Under the pieces are notes generated by a model that worked only from the letters and a program-made list of their open reading frames with translations, was not told where the DNA came from and did no database searches. Made by a program: the position numbers and the translations under genes. 64,000 nt of DNA, from contig JALKBU010000089.1 of NCBI GenBank assembly GCA_023091735.1, forward strand, positions 1-64,000, in the 5' to 3' direction. This document shows positions 18,347 to 27,700 of this stretch, one piece after another. How positions within the stretch are numbered: the stretch's first letter is position 1; each line of letters starts with the position of its first letter. This DNA comes from Trichomonas tenax (lineage: Eukaryota; Parabasalia; Trichomonadida; Trichomonadidae).

Positions 18347-19003
18347 TTACGCTGTTGGTGCTTCCTGCAGAATTCTGTTCTGCTCGAAGTAAGTATCTGG
18401 AATATGAATATCTTGTTCTTGAATCAAATGATATTCGCGTGCAAACATAGTGAATCTCTCACATAAGTGCGTCTTCATCTCTAATTCATCGAAAACTTCG
18501 CGGTGGCAAATATATGAATAACTAAAAACTCTGTAAAGTCTACGCATGTATGTGCCGACCAAATTGATACTATCGTTCGTAATAATGCCATTGGGGAACT
18601 TATTTTGGTCGAGAATTGTTACAGTCGCCATATCTACTGTTTGCGTGATGTAATCGATAGCAGGGACTGGAGCAGGAGGATTCTTTGCCGCAGATCTGCA
18701 TTCCACGAAGTTTCCGTTGATAGTAAACTGCATTTTTGGCATTGTTTCGATTGTACTTACAAATCTGTGTTCATACACGAAATAATTTATTTCCTGGAGG
18801 AATTGCCTGAAGCAGGCGTAAATCCATATATTTTTATCGATTCCCGCCGGGCATTTAACGAGTTTGTCGATATCGTGCGGATATTTCTTGAGAAGAGACT
18901 GAATGTAATACTGCACTGTCCTATATTCTGTTGGGCTCTCTTCGTACGGAATATTATTGAATTCTGATTTGCTCGAACCTGGTTTATTAATAAAAGATTT
19001 CAT
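18347..19003 (-). CDS. MOB4/phocein-like protein with degraded zinc site
   Basis: A 218-aa Mob-family protein. Matches to MOB4 run in order: CPAGIDKNIWIYACFRQFLQEIN (region about residues 50-72), PAIDYITQTVDMA (about 113-125), LGxxxRRLYRVFSYSY near 150-160, CHREVFDELE, HLCERFTMF and a final IHIPDTYF. MOB4 is a subunit of STRIPAK phosphatase-kinase complexes acting in cytoskeletal and Golgi organisation. The family zinc site uses two Cys and two His. Here the two-Cys segment is replaced by FVSTIETMPKM, and HAYFHH is replaced by YSYICH, leaving one ligand. Zinc binding is therefore doubtful, though the fold may persist. The stop merges into TAAA. Confidence 0.75.
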   Translation of the reverse strand: MKSFINKPGSSKSEFNNIPYEESPTEYRTVQYYIQSLLKKYPHDIDKLVKCPAGIDKNIWIYACFRQFLQEINYFVYEHRFVSTIETMPKMQFTINGNFVECRSAAKNPPAPVPAIDYITQTVDMATVTILDQNKFPNGIITNDSINLVGTYMRRLYRVFSYSYICHREVFDELEMKTHLCERFTMFAREYHLIQEQDIHIPDTYFEQNRILQEAPTA

Positions 19004-19339
19004 TTGTCACGTTTTTCATTAATTTTTTTTATAAATTTTTATACAGAAAACCAAATCAAAAACTTTTTAGTAATCTGTCAATAAAATAGATTAGAGAATG
19101 ATATAAATAGATAGAGAGCAAAACAATGTTGTAATTAATCACAACCAAAATGAATACAGCACTTTCGTTCAATAGTTAAACTTCAAAAAACATTTCTTTG
19201 ACAAAAATAAAATCGCAATAAATCAATCATCAAATCAAATGGTAAAAATGCCTTAGAAAGATATTATAAAGGAATTTCACAATGATGATAAATTTTAATT
19301 TAATGCATAAATAAAAATATGAAATATAACAAAATTTTG
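19004..19339. other. Intergenic spacer, nothing recognised
   Basis: AT-rich spacer between the PH-CLU-TPR gene and the Mob gene, which run in the same direction. No ORF, RNA gene or repeat seen. Confidence 0.5.
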
Positions 19340-21898
19340 TTAGTGTTCGTCGAGCCACTTGAGTGACTCGAGGTCATCTGTCGCTATGTGGTAAAGAACA
19401 GCGATATTATCGAAGTGGACGGTCTCTGCTGTCTTGTTGTACTTCTCGACTTGCTCCTGTGCGAATGTGATTGGATCGCCTTCGATGAGCTGTGTGAAAA
19501 CAGAAATCATCTTGTCCTCTGTGTTAGGAACATTCCTGCGCCTGATCTGTGTAACAAGTTGTCTCTGTCTGCCACCAATCGATCTGAAGAAGATGCAGAT
19601 GACGTTCCTGAGAACTCTGACTGTTTCCTCGAAGATTGGTTCATCTTCAAGACGCTTCAAGAACTCAAGAAGCTTTCTGTAGAATGTGTATGCATTGTCA
19701 GCATCATTCATCTGGTCGTAGACTATAGCGAGCTGCTGGATACTTTCGATAACTTGAGCAGACTCTTCGTCATACTTTTGTGAGCGAATTTCATAGGCCT
19801 TCTTCGCGTATGGCAACGCATCATCAATCTTTCCTTCATCAATGAGGACATCAGCGAAAGCATAAACTGACTCGCCGTACTCGACTGAGCTGTCACCATA
19901 CTCAACGAGAACGGAGTAGAGCGCCTGCTGAACAAGGCTCTCCGCCTGACCGAAGTTCCTCAATAATGTCTGCAACTTGCCCATGATGAGGAATGTCTTC
20001 GATGTCTTTGGATGGCTGACACCGAGAAGGCTCTTTGAGAGCTCTGAAGCTTCCTCAACAACTTTAAGGGATTCTTCGTTCTCGTTGAGATTCTGTAACT
20101 GCTGAGCGGCAGCAATGAGAACATCAGCGATGAACCAATGCTTGTCACCAAGCTGGAATGAGATGAGGTTCTTTGCTCTAAGAGTTAATTCCTTGACTTT
20201 AGCAGCGTCTTCTGCCAATGAGATGAGTGTGATAAGAGCTGGAACGAGAACGCAGTGGACTTCTCTGCCTGCATTGAGTGCACCATTAGCGCAAATCTCA
20301 GCCTTCTCAACATCTCCTGTGCCGAGATAAGCACCAGACAAGAGAGACAAACCGGTCATGACGAAGATGTTCTCGTCGCCAAAGACAGACTGGAAGACGG
20401 AGATTCTGTTGTTGAACTCAAGCATTGCATCATCATAAAAGCCTTCCTGGCAAAGAGCAACAGAGTTGTTTGTAATGCCACGCATAGAATAGCAAAGCTG
20501 AACCAAGCGGTGATGTGGAACAGCGTTCAATGAGTTCAAGTCTTCGACGCGAAGTGGTGTCTTCTGGTTGAAGTTATATGCAGCGGAATCTCTGAAGTCA
20601 ACACCAGTGTGGAACTGGAGTGAGTAGAAAAGCTGTGGCATGTGCATGAGAGGAATGGAGCGATCAAGCTTGAGTCCGAATTTCTGTTGAACGCCAGGTG
20701 TAATTTTATCATTCCAGAACTGTGTGGATTCATCACTCTTTCCAAGAACGATGTTGAAGAAGTCAAGAGCGGCTTCATTCCTCTGGCCTGGAGCTAAAGC
20801 CGATGTTGTGTCGAGGAATAATCTCTTGCAAACGCGTGCAATCATCTCTGTTTCGAGCAAAATTCTGACAGCAGGAATCTGTGTGAGCTTCGACATTGTT
20901 GGGAGGTCTGAAACAGGGATTCTCCTTGCAGCCATCTCCTCGTGGAGGCTCTGTGAGTCAAAGACGAAAACGCGCATCCTGTCGAGCTGCTTAACGAATG
21001 TTTCGACCTCTTTTCGTGATGCTTTGTTGTGATAGCCTTCTCCTGCCAAAATCCAAAGGCGGCCCTTCGAGTCCTGGACGGCCTTCACCGTCTGTGGCTT
21101 CAGCTTGAGTGAGGCCAATATCTCCGCATTGTTTGGAGACAAAGCTGCTGTTGGATTATCAACTTTGGACTCGTAGTAAACTGTCTGATCGTAGTAATCG
21201 ATAATGCACTGGAGAGGAATGTGGACACCTTTGATCTTCTGCTCCATGAGAGCAGCGAGAGAACGAATTTGATGCAACTTTTCTTTGCGCTCTTCTGCGT
21301 CTTTGAGGAGTTTGACATTGTAGCCCTCTATATCTCTCGCTTTGCGTGTGTTGAAGATACCCTGGCTTGCAGAATAGGCGAAAGCAAGGAATTCGCCACA
21401 GGACTCAGCAAACTGGAACTGCGCCTGTGGATCGTCGCTCTTCACTAATGCGTCTGTAAATGAATCTGCGAATTTCTCGGATCTGAAGTTTGTAAGGTTC
21501 TGGAAATCATTTCGTGATAATGTTGCGATTGTTGACGAGCGGCGCTTGTGTAAGTCACTGGAATTGCCTGCCTTAGTCTCGAGTGATGGTCTGAGGAAGT
21601 TTGCACCCAGTAAAGAAGCTCTTTGAGCCCTTCCTTGAATGCAATTTGTCCATTTCTTGAGTGTTATTTCATCTTCAGCAGCAAGATAGATTCTCTTGTC
21701 CGCAATTTTTACACGGAACACGAATTTACGGTTCCATCTCTTTTGTTCGATCATTTTTATCGAACAATTTAAGACATTGAAGATACTGCCTTCTCTGTCA
21801 CCTTTGTTCTTGTAGATGCTCAGTTTTTGGTCTGAGCACGTAACGTAGCGCATCTTCCACTGGTTGAACCAGCCCTTCTTCATGAGATAGCCCTCCAT
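19340..21898 (-). CDS. PH domain - CLU-like - TPR protein
   Basis: An 852-aa protein. Residues 1-92 form a PH domain (MEGYLMKKGWFNQWKMRYV at the start, the usual Trp near the end in LKKWTNCIQG). The middle (about 200-470) contains a CLU-like stretch with RILLETEMIARVCKRLF, which resembles the conserved central helix of CLU/eIF3-associated proteins. The C-terminal third (about 480-760) consists of TPRs of the long helical CLU/kinesin-light-chain style (LGVSHPKTSKTFLIMGKLQ, YGESVYAFADVLIDEGKIDD, AIVYDQMNDADNAYTFYRKL). A PH domain in front suggests membrane or phosphoinositide recruitment, an arrangement not seen in CLUH itself. The organism lacks classical mitochondria, so CLU's usual role in mRNAs for mitochondrial proteins does not transfer directly. 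CLU assignment is moderate; PH and TPR are firm. Confidence 0.6.
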   Translation of the reverse strand: MEGYLMKKGWFNQWKMRYVTCSDQKLSIYKNKGDREGSIFNVLNCSIKMIEQKRWNRKFVFRVKIADKRIYLAAEDEITLKKWTNCIQGRAQRASLLGANFLRPSLETKAGNSSDLHKRRSSTIATLSRNDFQNLTNFRSEKFADSFTDALVKSDDPQAQFQFAESCGEFLAFAYSASQGIFNTRKARDIEGYNVKLLKDAEERKEKLHQIRSLAALMEQKIKGVHIPLQCIIDYYDQTVYYESKVDNPTAALSPNNAEILASLKLKPQTVKAVQDSKGRLWILAGEGYHNKASRKEVETFVKQLDRMRVFVFDSQSLHEEMAARRIPVSDLPTMSKLTQIPAVRILLETEMIARVCKRLFLDTTSALAPGQRNEAALDFFNIVLGKSDESTQFWNDKITPGVQQKFGLKLDRSIPLMHMPQLFYSLQFHTGVDFRDSAAYNFNQKTPLRVEDLNSLNAVPHHRLVQLCYSMRGITNNSVALCQEGFYDDAMLEFNNRISVFQSVFGDENIFVMTGLSLLSGAYLGTGDVEKAEICANGALNAGREVHCVLVPALITLISLAEDAAKVKELTLRAKNLISFQLGDKHWFIADVLIAAAQQLQNLNENEESLKVVEEASELSKSLLGVSHPKTSKTFLIMGKLQTLLRNFGQAESLVQQALYSVLVEYGDSSVEYGESVYAFADVLIDEGKIDDALPYAKKAYEIRSQKYDEESAQVIESIQQLAIVYDQMNDADNAYTFYRKLLEFLKRLEDEPIFEETVRVLRNVICIFFRSIGGRQRQLVTQIRRRNVPNTEDKMISVFTQLIEGDPITFAQEQVEKYNKTAETVHFDNIAVLYHIATDDLESLKWLDEH

Positions 21899-22550
21899 TT
21901 TGTTTTTTATTTTTTCGATTTTTAAACGTACATAAAAAAATTATTTATGAAATTTGATCTTTGGATGTGATTGTGTGTGCAGAACAATATTTTCTTCAAA
22001 ATAAAATTAATGACAAAGTTATCGATATAAAAAATTGAATAACAAAAGTGAGTGATTTTTTACTTTCTAAAACGAAAATCATAACTTTCCTACTAAGCAA
22101 TAAACATAATAGTATATGTAGAATCAAAGTACTTAATATCGAGCTTTAAACACAGACATTTTTTTAAAATGTATTTCATTGATGGTTACACAGATTTCAT
22201 TCATTAATATGATTTCTTGTCATATATATGTGACATAGTTAGAACCTTGAACCTTGTTTTATAATCATTTATTGGATTTTCAATTGATTTTTGCCCTATT
22301 TGGCAATATTCAAAGGCTATAATTTGAGCATTCATTAATTTTATTAATAAGTAAATGCGTTATCTATGATAAACTTATTGATCATTTGAATATATAAATT
22401 CACAAAATATAATTAGGGATAAGAAATAAAACAAGAGAATATATTTATATAAATAATACAAAACAGGCGAAATATATGAATGAGGCCAAACAATATTGTA
22501 TACTCACAATCATTATATAATTCCTTAAACAAAACAATGTAGAATATAGA
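21899..22550. other. Intergenic spacer, nothing recognised
   Basis: About 650 bp of AT-rich DNA between the unknown 205-aa gene and the PH-CLU-TPR gene. On the minus strand ACGTTTAAAAATCG lies about 25 bp upstream of the PH-CLU-TPR ATG, similar to AACGTTTAAAAAT upstream of BUB3. No gene or repeat seen. Confidence 0.4.
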
Positions 22551-23168
22551 TCACTTAAGGATCCAACTCTTCTCTCTTGTAGATTTTCTTTCCTCGGGCA
22601 CTTGTTGCAAATAATAATTTCCGTAATCTTTGATCACTGTAATAGTTTCGCCAAGCATTTCTACAGACTCGATTTCTTGTGTGCTGATGCTGTAGTTCTT
22701 TTGATATTGAAGTGTGGTTTCATATACAGTAATATCATTGATTTTAAAATATGCTATTTGGTTGTAAAGGCCTTTTGTACCTTTTGCCTTAGGGAGAGCA
22801 TAAATTTCCCAATCATCAAAAGTATCTGAAATTTTTGATTTCATGATTTCAAAGAATTTTGGGAATCTTCCGTGGTTGTTTGTCAATCCTAAACGAACCA
22901 ATTCATTGATAAACAAGTAATCGCAATGAACGTTTGGTCCAAATATTTTTGGATTTAAAAACACGTGTTTTCTAAAAATTAAGAAACCAAGCATTGGGAA
23001 TTTCTCGTAAATATCAATTCCTACATCCATGCAGTCTTTTATTACGGCTTTGAATAATTGAAATATGTTTGTTAAGTTTTTAACTGCTGTTATCCTGCCG
23101 AGCTTTTCCTTGATGATTTTTTGGTATTCTGTCAATGAGCCAATGGGAATTTCGAAATCTGCGTCCAT
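22551..23168 (-). CDS. Unknown 205-aa protein
   Basis: A full-length ORF from an ATG at 23168 to a TGA at 22551. On the coding strand TCATTT and TCACTTTT lie within 20 bp of the ATG and fit the Trichomonas initiator, which supports the start. The protein has mixed alpha/beta composition, with KNLTNIFQLFKAVIKDC near residue 32 and a beta-rich C-terminal half (YFKINDITVYETTLQY, SVEMLGETITVIKDYGNYYL). It has no signal peptide, membrane span or cysteine motif. I do not recognise the family. It lies 136 bp downstream of RPAC1 on the same strand. Confidence 0.55.
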   Translation of the reverse strand: MDADFEIPIGSLTEYQKIIKEKLGRITAVKNLTNIFQLFKAVIKDCMDVGIDIYEKFPMLGFLIFRKHVFLNPKIFGPNVHCDYLFINELVRLGLTNNHGRFPKFFEIMKSKISDTFDDWEIYALPKAKGTKGLYNQIAYFKINDITVYETTLQYQKNYSISTQEIESVEMLGETITVIKDYGNYYLQQVPEERKSTREKSWILK

Positions 23169-23304
23169 GAAAAATGAAAAGTGACATTTTTTCTCTGTTT
23201 TCGATTTTCATTTTGAGTATTGTAGGTATGAAGTAGTGGATGTAAAGAAGTTATTTAATAAAAATATTCTATTTTATAGTTAATTATTATAATAGTAAAA
23301 AAAA

Positions 23305-24348
23305 TTAGTTGGCATCATTAGATTTCTGGTTAAGTGTTGACTCAATGACATCAGTGAACTCATCGCACCTAGAAATCAAGACCTGGAAGGCTTCCTGAAC
23401 AACCTTGTAAGCTGGACGAACACCAACACTTTCTACTGTGAATTCGTAGTGATTGGCTTCCTTTCCGAGACTAACATAGCGTGCAAGTGTTGGATTTCTA
23501 ATGCATTCGCGGCAAGAAGTGCAATTTCTTGGATTTTTAACAACAACTTTGCTATCTTCGATATCAAATACATTCATTGGGCACTTTGTGATGAGTTTCT
23601 GTTGCTTGTTTTCAGATGAGTTGATTTCATCCTTAACAGTGATAGAAGGAACGAGGCGATAGAAAGCTGTGCAAACTGGCTGGAACTTAGCGTGATCGGA
23701 GCCGATTCCCTTGATAGCGCGGCAGTAGCAGTGGATTTCCTGGCCATTAAGAATCTTTGTGATTGGAATATCCATATGGAGTGGTGCAATGTTGCCGAAC
23801 TTCTCGCGCTGGCCTGGGAATGGCATCCAGACTAAGTGCTCTGATGTGATAACGGCTGGTTCGTCGACAGTGCCTTCAATGTAGTATGGAGGTAAATTCT
23901 CTTCCATTGAAGCGTCAATGTTTGAGAGATCTGGTGTTGGGCCGCGGCCACCGCAAACATGAAGTCCAAACAAAAAGACACGGTCTGGATCGCAAGAATT
24001 GTCTTCGATCTTTTCTTCTGGGAATTCGACTAAATCTGGATTTGCGTTGATAGGAATTAAGCCGAGGCGGTGGCACAGAACTTCATCTGGCATGACGCCT
24101 GTGTTATCGAGCATTCCGACGAGTTCTATCGCGACAGAAGGGACAGAAGAGAGGAGAATACGACGAAGTGCATTTGCGTGTGAAGCTGGTGCATTGATTA
24201 AATCAAAAACGAGACGATCTTCGCCTGTTTCTGCTAATTTTTCGTAAGAGCGTATTTCGATTCTTGATTGAGGAGCAGGGTCGTGAATTTCAGAGACTCC
24301 GGGGATCTGCTGACAGAACTCTTCTTGAATAGAGAATCCGGTCTGCAT
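23305..24348 (-). CDS. POLR1C: RPAC1/AC40, shared subunit of RNA polymerases I and III, with Fe-S motif
   Basis: A 347-aa alpha-like polymerase subunit. The alpha motif is clear (HANALRRILLSSVPSVAIE, residues about 57-75), followed by HRLGLIPI, then the AC40-typical stretch GQEIHCYCRAIKGIGSDHAKF (about 200-220) and VCTAFYRLVPSI; the protein ends with a second dimerisation segment (YEFTVESVGVRPAYKVVQEAF). DHAKF after KGIG separates AC40 from RPB3. Between the two halves is a ferredoxin-like insertion: KCPMNVFD near residue 256 and NCTSCREC near 275. These four cysteines could ligate one Fe-S cluster, as in archaeal subunit D; human and yeast AC40 have lost them. It pairs with RPAC2 to nucleate Pol I and Pol III assembly. 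Confidence 0.85.
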   Translation of the reverse strand: MQTGFSIQEEFCQQIPGVSEIHDPAPQSRIEIRSYEKLAETGEDRLVFDLINAPASHANALRRILLSSVPSVAIELVGMLDNTGVMPDEVLCHRLGLIPINANPDLVEFPEEKIEDNSCDPDRVFLFGLHVCGGRGPTPDLSNIDASMEENLPPYYIEGTVDEPAVITSEHLVWMPFPGQREKFGNIAPLHMDIPITKILNGQEIHCYCRAIKGIGSDHAKFQPVCTAFYRLVPSITVKDEINSSENKQQKLITKCPMNVFDIEDSKVVVKNPRNCTSCRECIRNPTLARYVSLGKEANHYEFTVESVGVRPAYKVVQEAFQVLISRCDEFTDVIESTLNQKSNDAN

Positions 24349-24722
24349 TGCAAGCGCCCACTATGTCACTTTTTCGATTTTTTTTTGTCTTTTTTCAAAA
24401 TTCAAATGTTATTCTGTTTCTTGTGTATGCGTTATCATCTCTTCATATTTCAAACATATCTGCAGTCTATAGTCCCAAATGTCTATAGTTAAAAAATTGA
24501 AAATTTTATTATTCGTTTTTAACATCCGATACATCAGTATTAATCATTTTATCATCAAGCATAATTATTGAAAAGGTTAATAGCCCTTTTATAAGTCAAT
24601 ATTTTAAAAAATCAAAAATTGTATTTACTCTTCATTAGCTGAATGAATTTTGTTAGCTTGTAATGAATTTAAACTTCAATAAATATCTTTATTACAAAAT
24701 AATTCAAAAAAATTAGTATATA
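24349..24722. other. Intergenic spacer, nothing recognised
   Basis: AT-rich spacer between the RPAC1 start and the 3' end of the giant gene. No ORF, repeat or RNA gene seen. Confidence 0.5.
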
Positions 24723-27700
24723 TTAAAATTTGCTAAAATATGTATCCGCGATATTTTCCGCAACTGCCCTTGACGTGACCGTTGCGATTGCAACAATGAG
24801 ATCTTCACGCTTTCTTCCATAAATCATCTCTGCGAATTCATCCCAGTTTGCAAATTGGGAAACATTTGCGCTGAGTAATGATGAAAGGATGACGATTCTA
24901 TCTCTATTTGGCTTAGAAAGCGATTGTTTCTGTTGCTCGTACTGAATGAGTGTTGGGAGCGGATGATGCTTCTTTAGTTTCTTCTGTGCTTGTTCGTCCT
25001 TGAGGAAGACTTTCTTGACTGGTTGTGCAGAAATTCTTCCAAGGCTGAGTTCGTCTTTAGTTGCGAATTTCTTCTCACACATTGTAGTGGACTTGAAGAT
25101 GTCATCTGTGATATCTTCGAAGTCTCCTTTCATCTCTCCTTCTTCATGAGCTTCGAGTTTCTTTCTTGCATTTGCTGCATTGAGCATTGCTTGTTCTTCC
25201 ATGATTATGTTTGCGATTGTTGGTTTGTCGTTCTTCGTATCTTCTTCGTTGTACAAATCCTGGAATGTCCATTCTGATGTTGGGTCTATGATTGTGATCA
25301 TCTTCTTCGGTGGCTTCTTTTGTGACTTCAATATCTTCATCTCTCTTTCGAGACTCCATTCTGGTTCTGGTTCTGATGGTGCAGCTTTGACTGGAGATTC
25401 CTTCTTGTGAGTGGCCTCTTCCTTCTTCTGAAGTTCAATCTTTTCAGTGACCTTTGCAGCGTTTGTCTTTGCAAGTTCACGAGTATCCAGCTCAGTGTAT
25501 TCTTCGTCGCTGTCGGATCCAGCAAGACGAGCTTGTTTGGCCTTCTTCTTGGCTTCCTTAGCAGCAGCCTTCTGGTCAGCGAGTTCCTTCATCCTGAGCA
25601 TCTCTGATTCACGTTCATCAATTGTCTGAACGAGTGATGAATCTTCATTCTCATGAATCTTCTTCATGATCTGTTCTGCTTTTCTTCTGGCTTCTTCAGC
25701 GCGTCTTAGTTCTGCCTCCTTTTCCTTCCGACGCTGTTCGAGTTTCCTCTTTTGTTCTTCTGCTGCTTTTCTCTTTTCCTCTTTCTTCCTCTCTTCTTCA
25801 AGCCTGAGCTGCTCTAACTCGCGGCGTCTTGCCTCTTCGAACTGTTGCTTCCTTTCTTTTCTTTGCTTCTGATAATCTTCGAGAATCTTCTTCTGCTGTT
25901 CATCGAGTTCCTTCTGTTTCTTCAATTCTTCCATAACCTTTTGTCTCTTTGCCTCTTCTTCAGCAAGACGCTTCTCTTCTGCCTCCTTCTCCTTTCTAAG
26001 TCTCTCTTCCTCTTCGCGTTGTCTTGCTTCCACTTCCTCGCGCATGCGCTGCTTCTTGGTCTTCTTGAGAGCCAGCATTTCCTCCTCTTCTCTCCTCTTT
26101 CTTTCCTGTTCCTGCTCGTAGAATTGTTGTCTGTGAAGCCTCTCGAGTTCCAAAGCACGACGATGAGTCTCTTCCTGTGCTTCCAATACCTTCTTCTTTG
26201 CATCCTCTTCCTCCTTCTTCTTCTTCGAGATTGCAAACATCTTGTTGACCATATTATCGGCAGCTTCGATAAGCTTTCGGCCGAGCTTCATCTCTTCCTT
26301 GTCTCTGGCTTTTTCCAGCATGAGCTTCTCTTCCTGAATTCTCCTCTGCTCCTCCTCGTCGCGGCGCTTTGCCTCTTGGATCTGTCGTTGACGTTCTTCG
26401 ATGATTTGTTGTCTGCGACGGACTTTCTCTTCCTGCTTCTTGAGCATGGCTTGCTTCTTTTCCTCTTCTTTCTTCTTTCTTTCTTCCTCCTTCCTGCGGC
26501 GCTTCTCTTCTTTCTTCTCAATTCTAGCGCGTTCTACTTTCTCTGCTTCTGTGAGTTCGCGTTCGAATATTCTCTTGGTGGTTGTTGGTTCTTCCTTCTT
26601 TTCAAAGAGTTCTGGATGCAACCTTCTTTGTTCTTCTTCTTCTTTCTTACGCTTGGCTTCTTCCTCTTCACGCTTCTCGCGCTCAATCTCTTCTTGTTTC
26701 TTGCGTTCAACGAGACGCTGTTGTGCATTGATTCTGAATTGCTCCATAAGAACGTTTGCATCGACCTTCTCTTCTTCTTCCTTGGATTCCTCTTCATCAT
26801 CATAGTATCCTTCTTCTTCGAAGAATTCTTCTTCATAATCAGGTTCGACATCTTCTGGCTCTGGTTCTGGCTTTGTGACAATCTGCTCTGGCTTAATTGC
26901 CTGTGGTTTAGGCTCCTCAGTCTTCTTGACTTCTGGTTTAACATCATCGGCTTTCTTGGCTTCAGCAACTGGATCCTCTTGTTCGATCTTCTTAGTTTCA
27001 ACAGCTAGTTTAGTTTCTTCAACCTTCTTTTCTTGAACTGCTGGCTTTGTTTCTTCAACTTTTTTGGCTTCAGCAACATGTTGAGTTTCTTCAGTCTTCT
27101 TTTCTTGAACAAGTTTAGATGCATCGATCTTCTTGACATCAGCAACTGGTTTAGTTTCTTCTGCCTTCTTTTCTGATGACACTGGTGCTGCTTCTTCAAC
27201 CTTCTTAGACTCTTGAACTAGTTTAGATACATCGATCTTCTTAGTTTCTCCAGCTGGTTTAGACTCTTCAACCTTCTTTGGTTCCTCTGTTTGCTTAACT
27301 TCAGTCTTTGGTTCCTCGTTATTCATATTTGCGAGTTCCTCGAATGTTGGGATTTGTGAAGAATCATCCTTCGGAGCTGGTGCCTTGATTGTGTCTGGAA
27401 TAGAGACTTCGAATTCGTGAGGTAAAGGAGCAGTCTTCGTTTCTGTCATCTTCTCTTCGTTGAAAGCCTTCTGGGCTTCCTCTTCTGCCTTCTTCTTTTC
27501 TTCCATAGCCGCAATGGCTGCTTTTTCTTCCTCCTTGCTCTTCTCCTCCATGGCAGCAGCAAGGGCAGCCTTTTCTTCTTCGACTCTCTTTTCTTCCTGC
27601 GCTGCAACAACCTTTTCTTCCTCCGTCATTTCTTCTAACCAGAAGTTTGGTATCTTTGCGTCCTCCTCTGTATTAGGTGTGTCACGCTCGACTTCTGGGA

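Noticed and set aside
19325..19350. CACTAACAAAA on the minus strand near the PH-CLU-TPR stop, resembling the Trichomonas intron branch/3' splice element
   Set aside because: Lacks the following CACAG and any paired GTAYGT donor, and the adjacent frame already ends normally.
25845..27008. Long plus-strand ORF (387 codons) opposite the giant gene
   Set aside because: It is antisense to the E/K-rich helix; complementary codons give a Leu/Phe/Ser-rich shadow without domain character. No independent promoter is visible.
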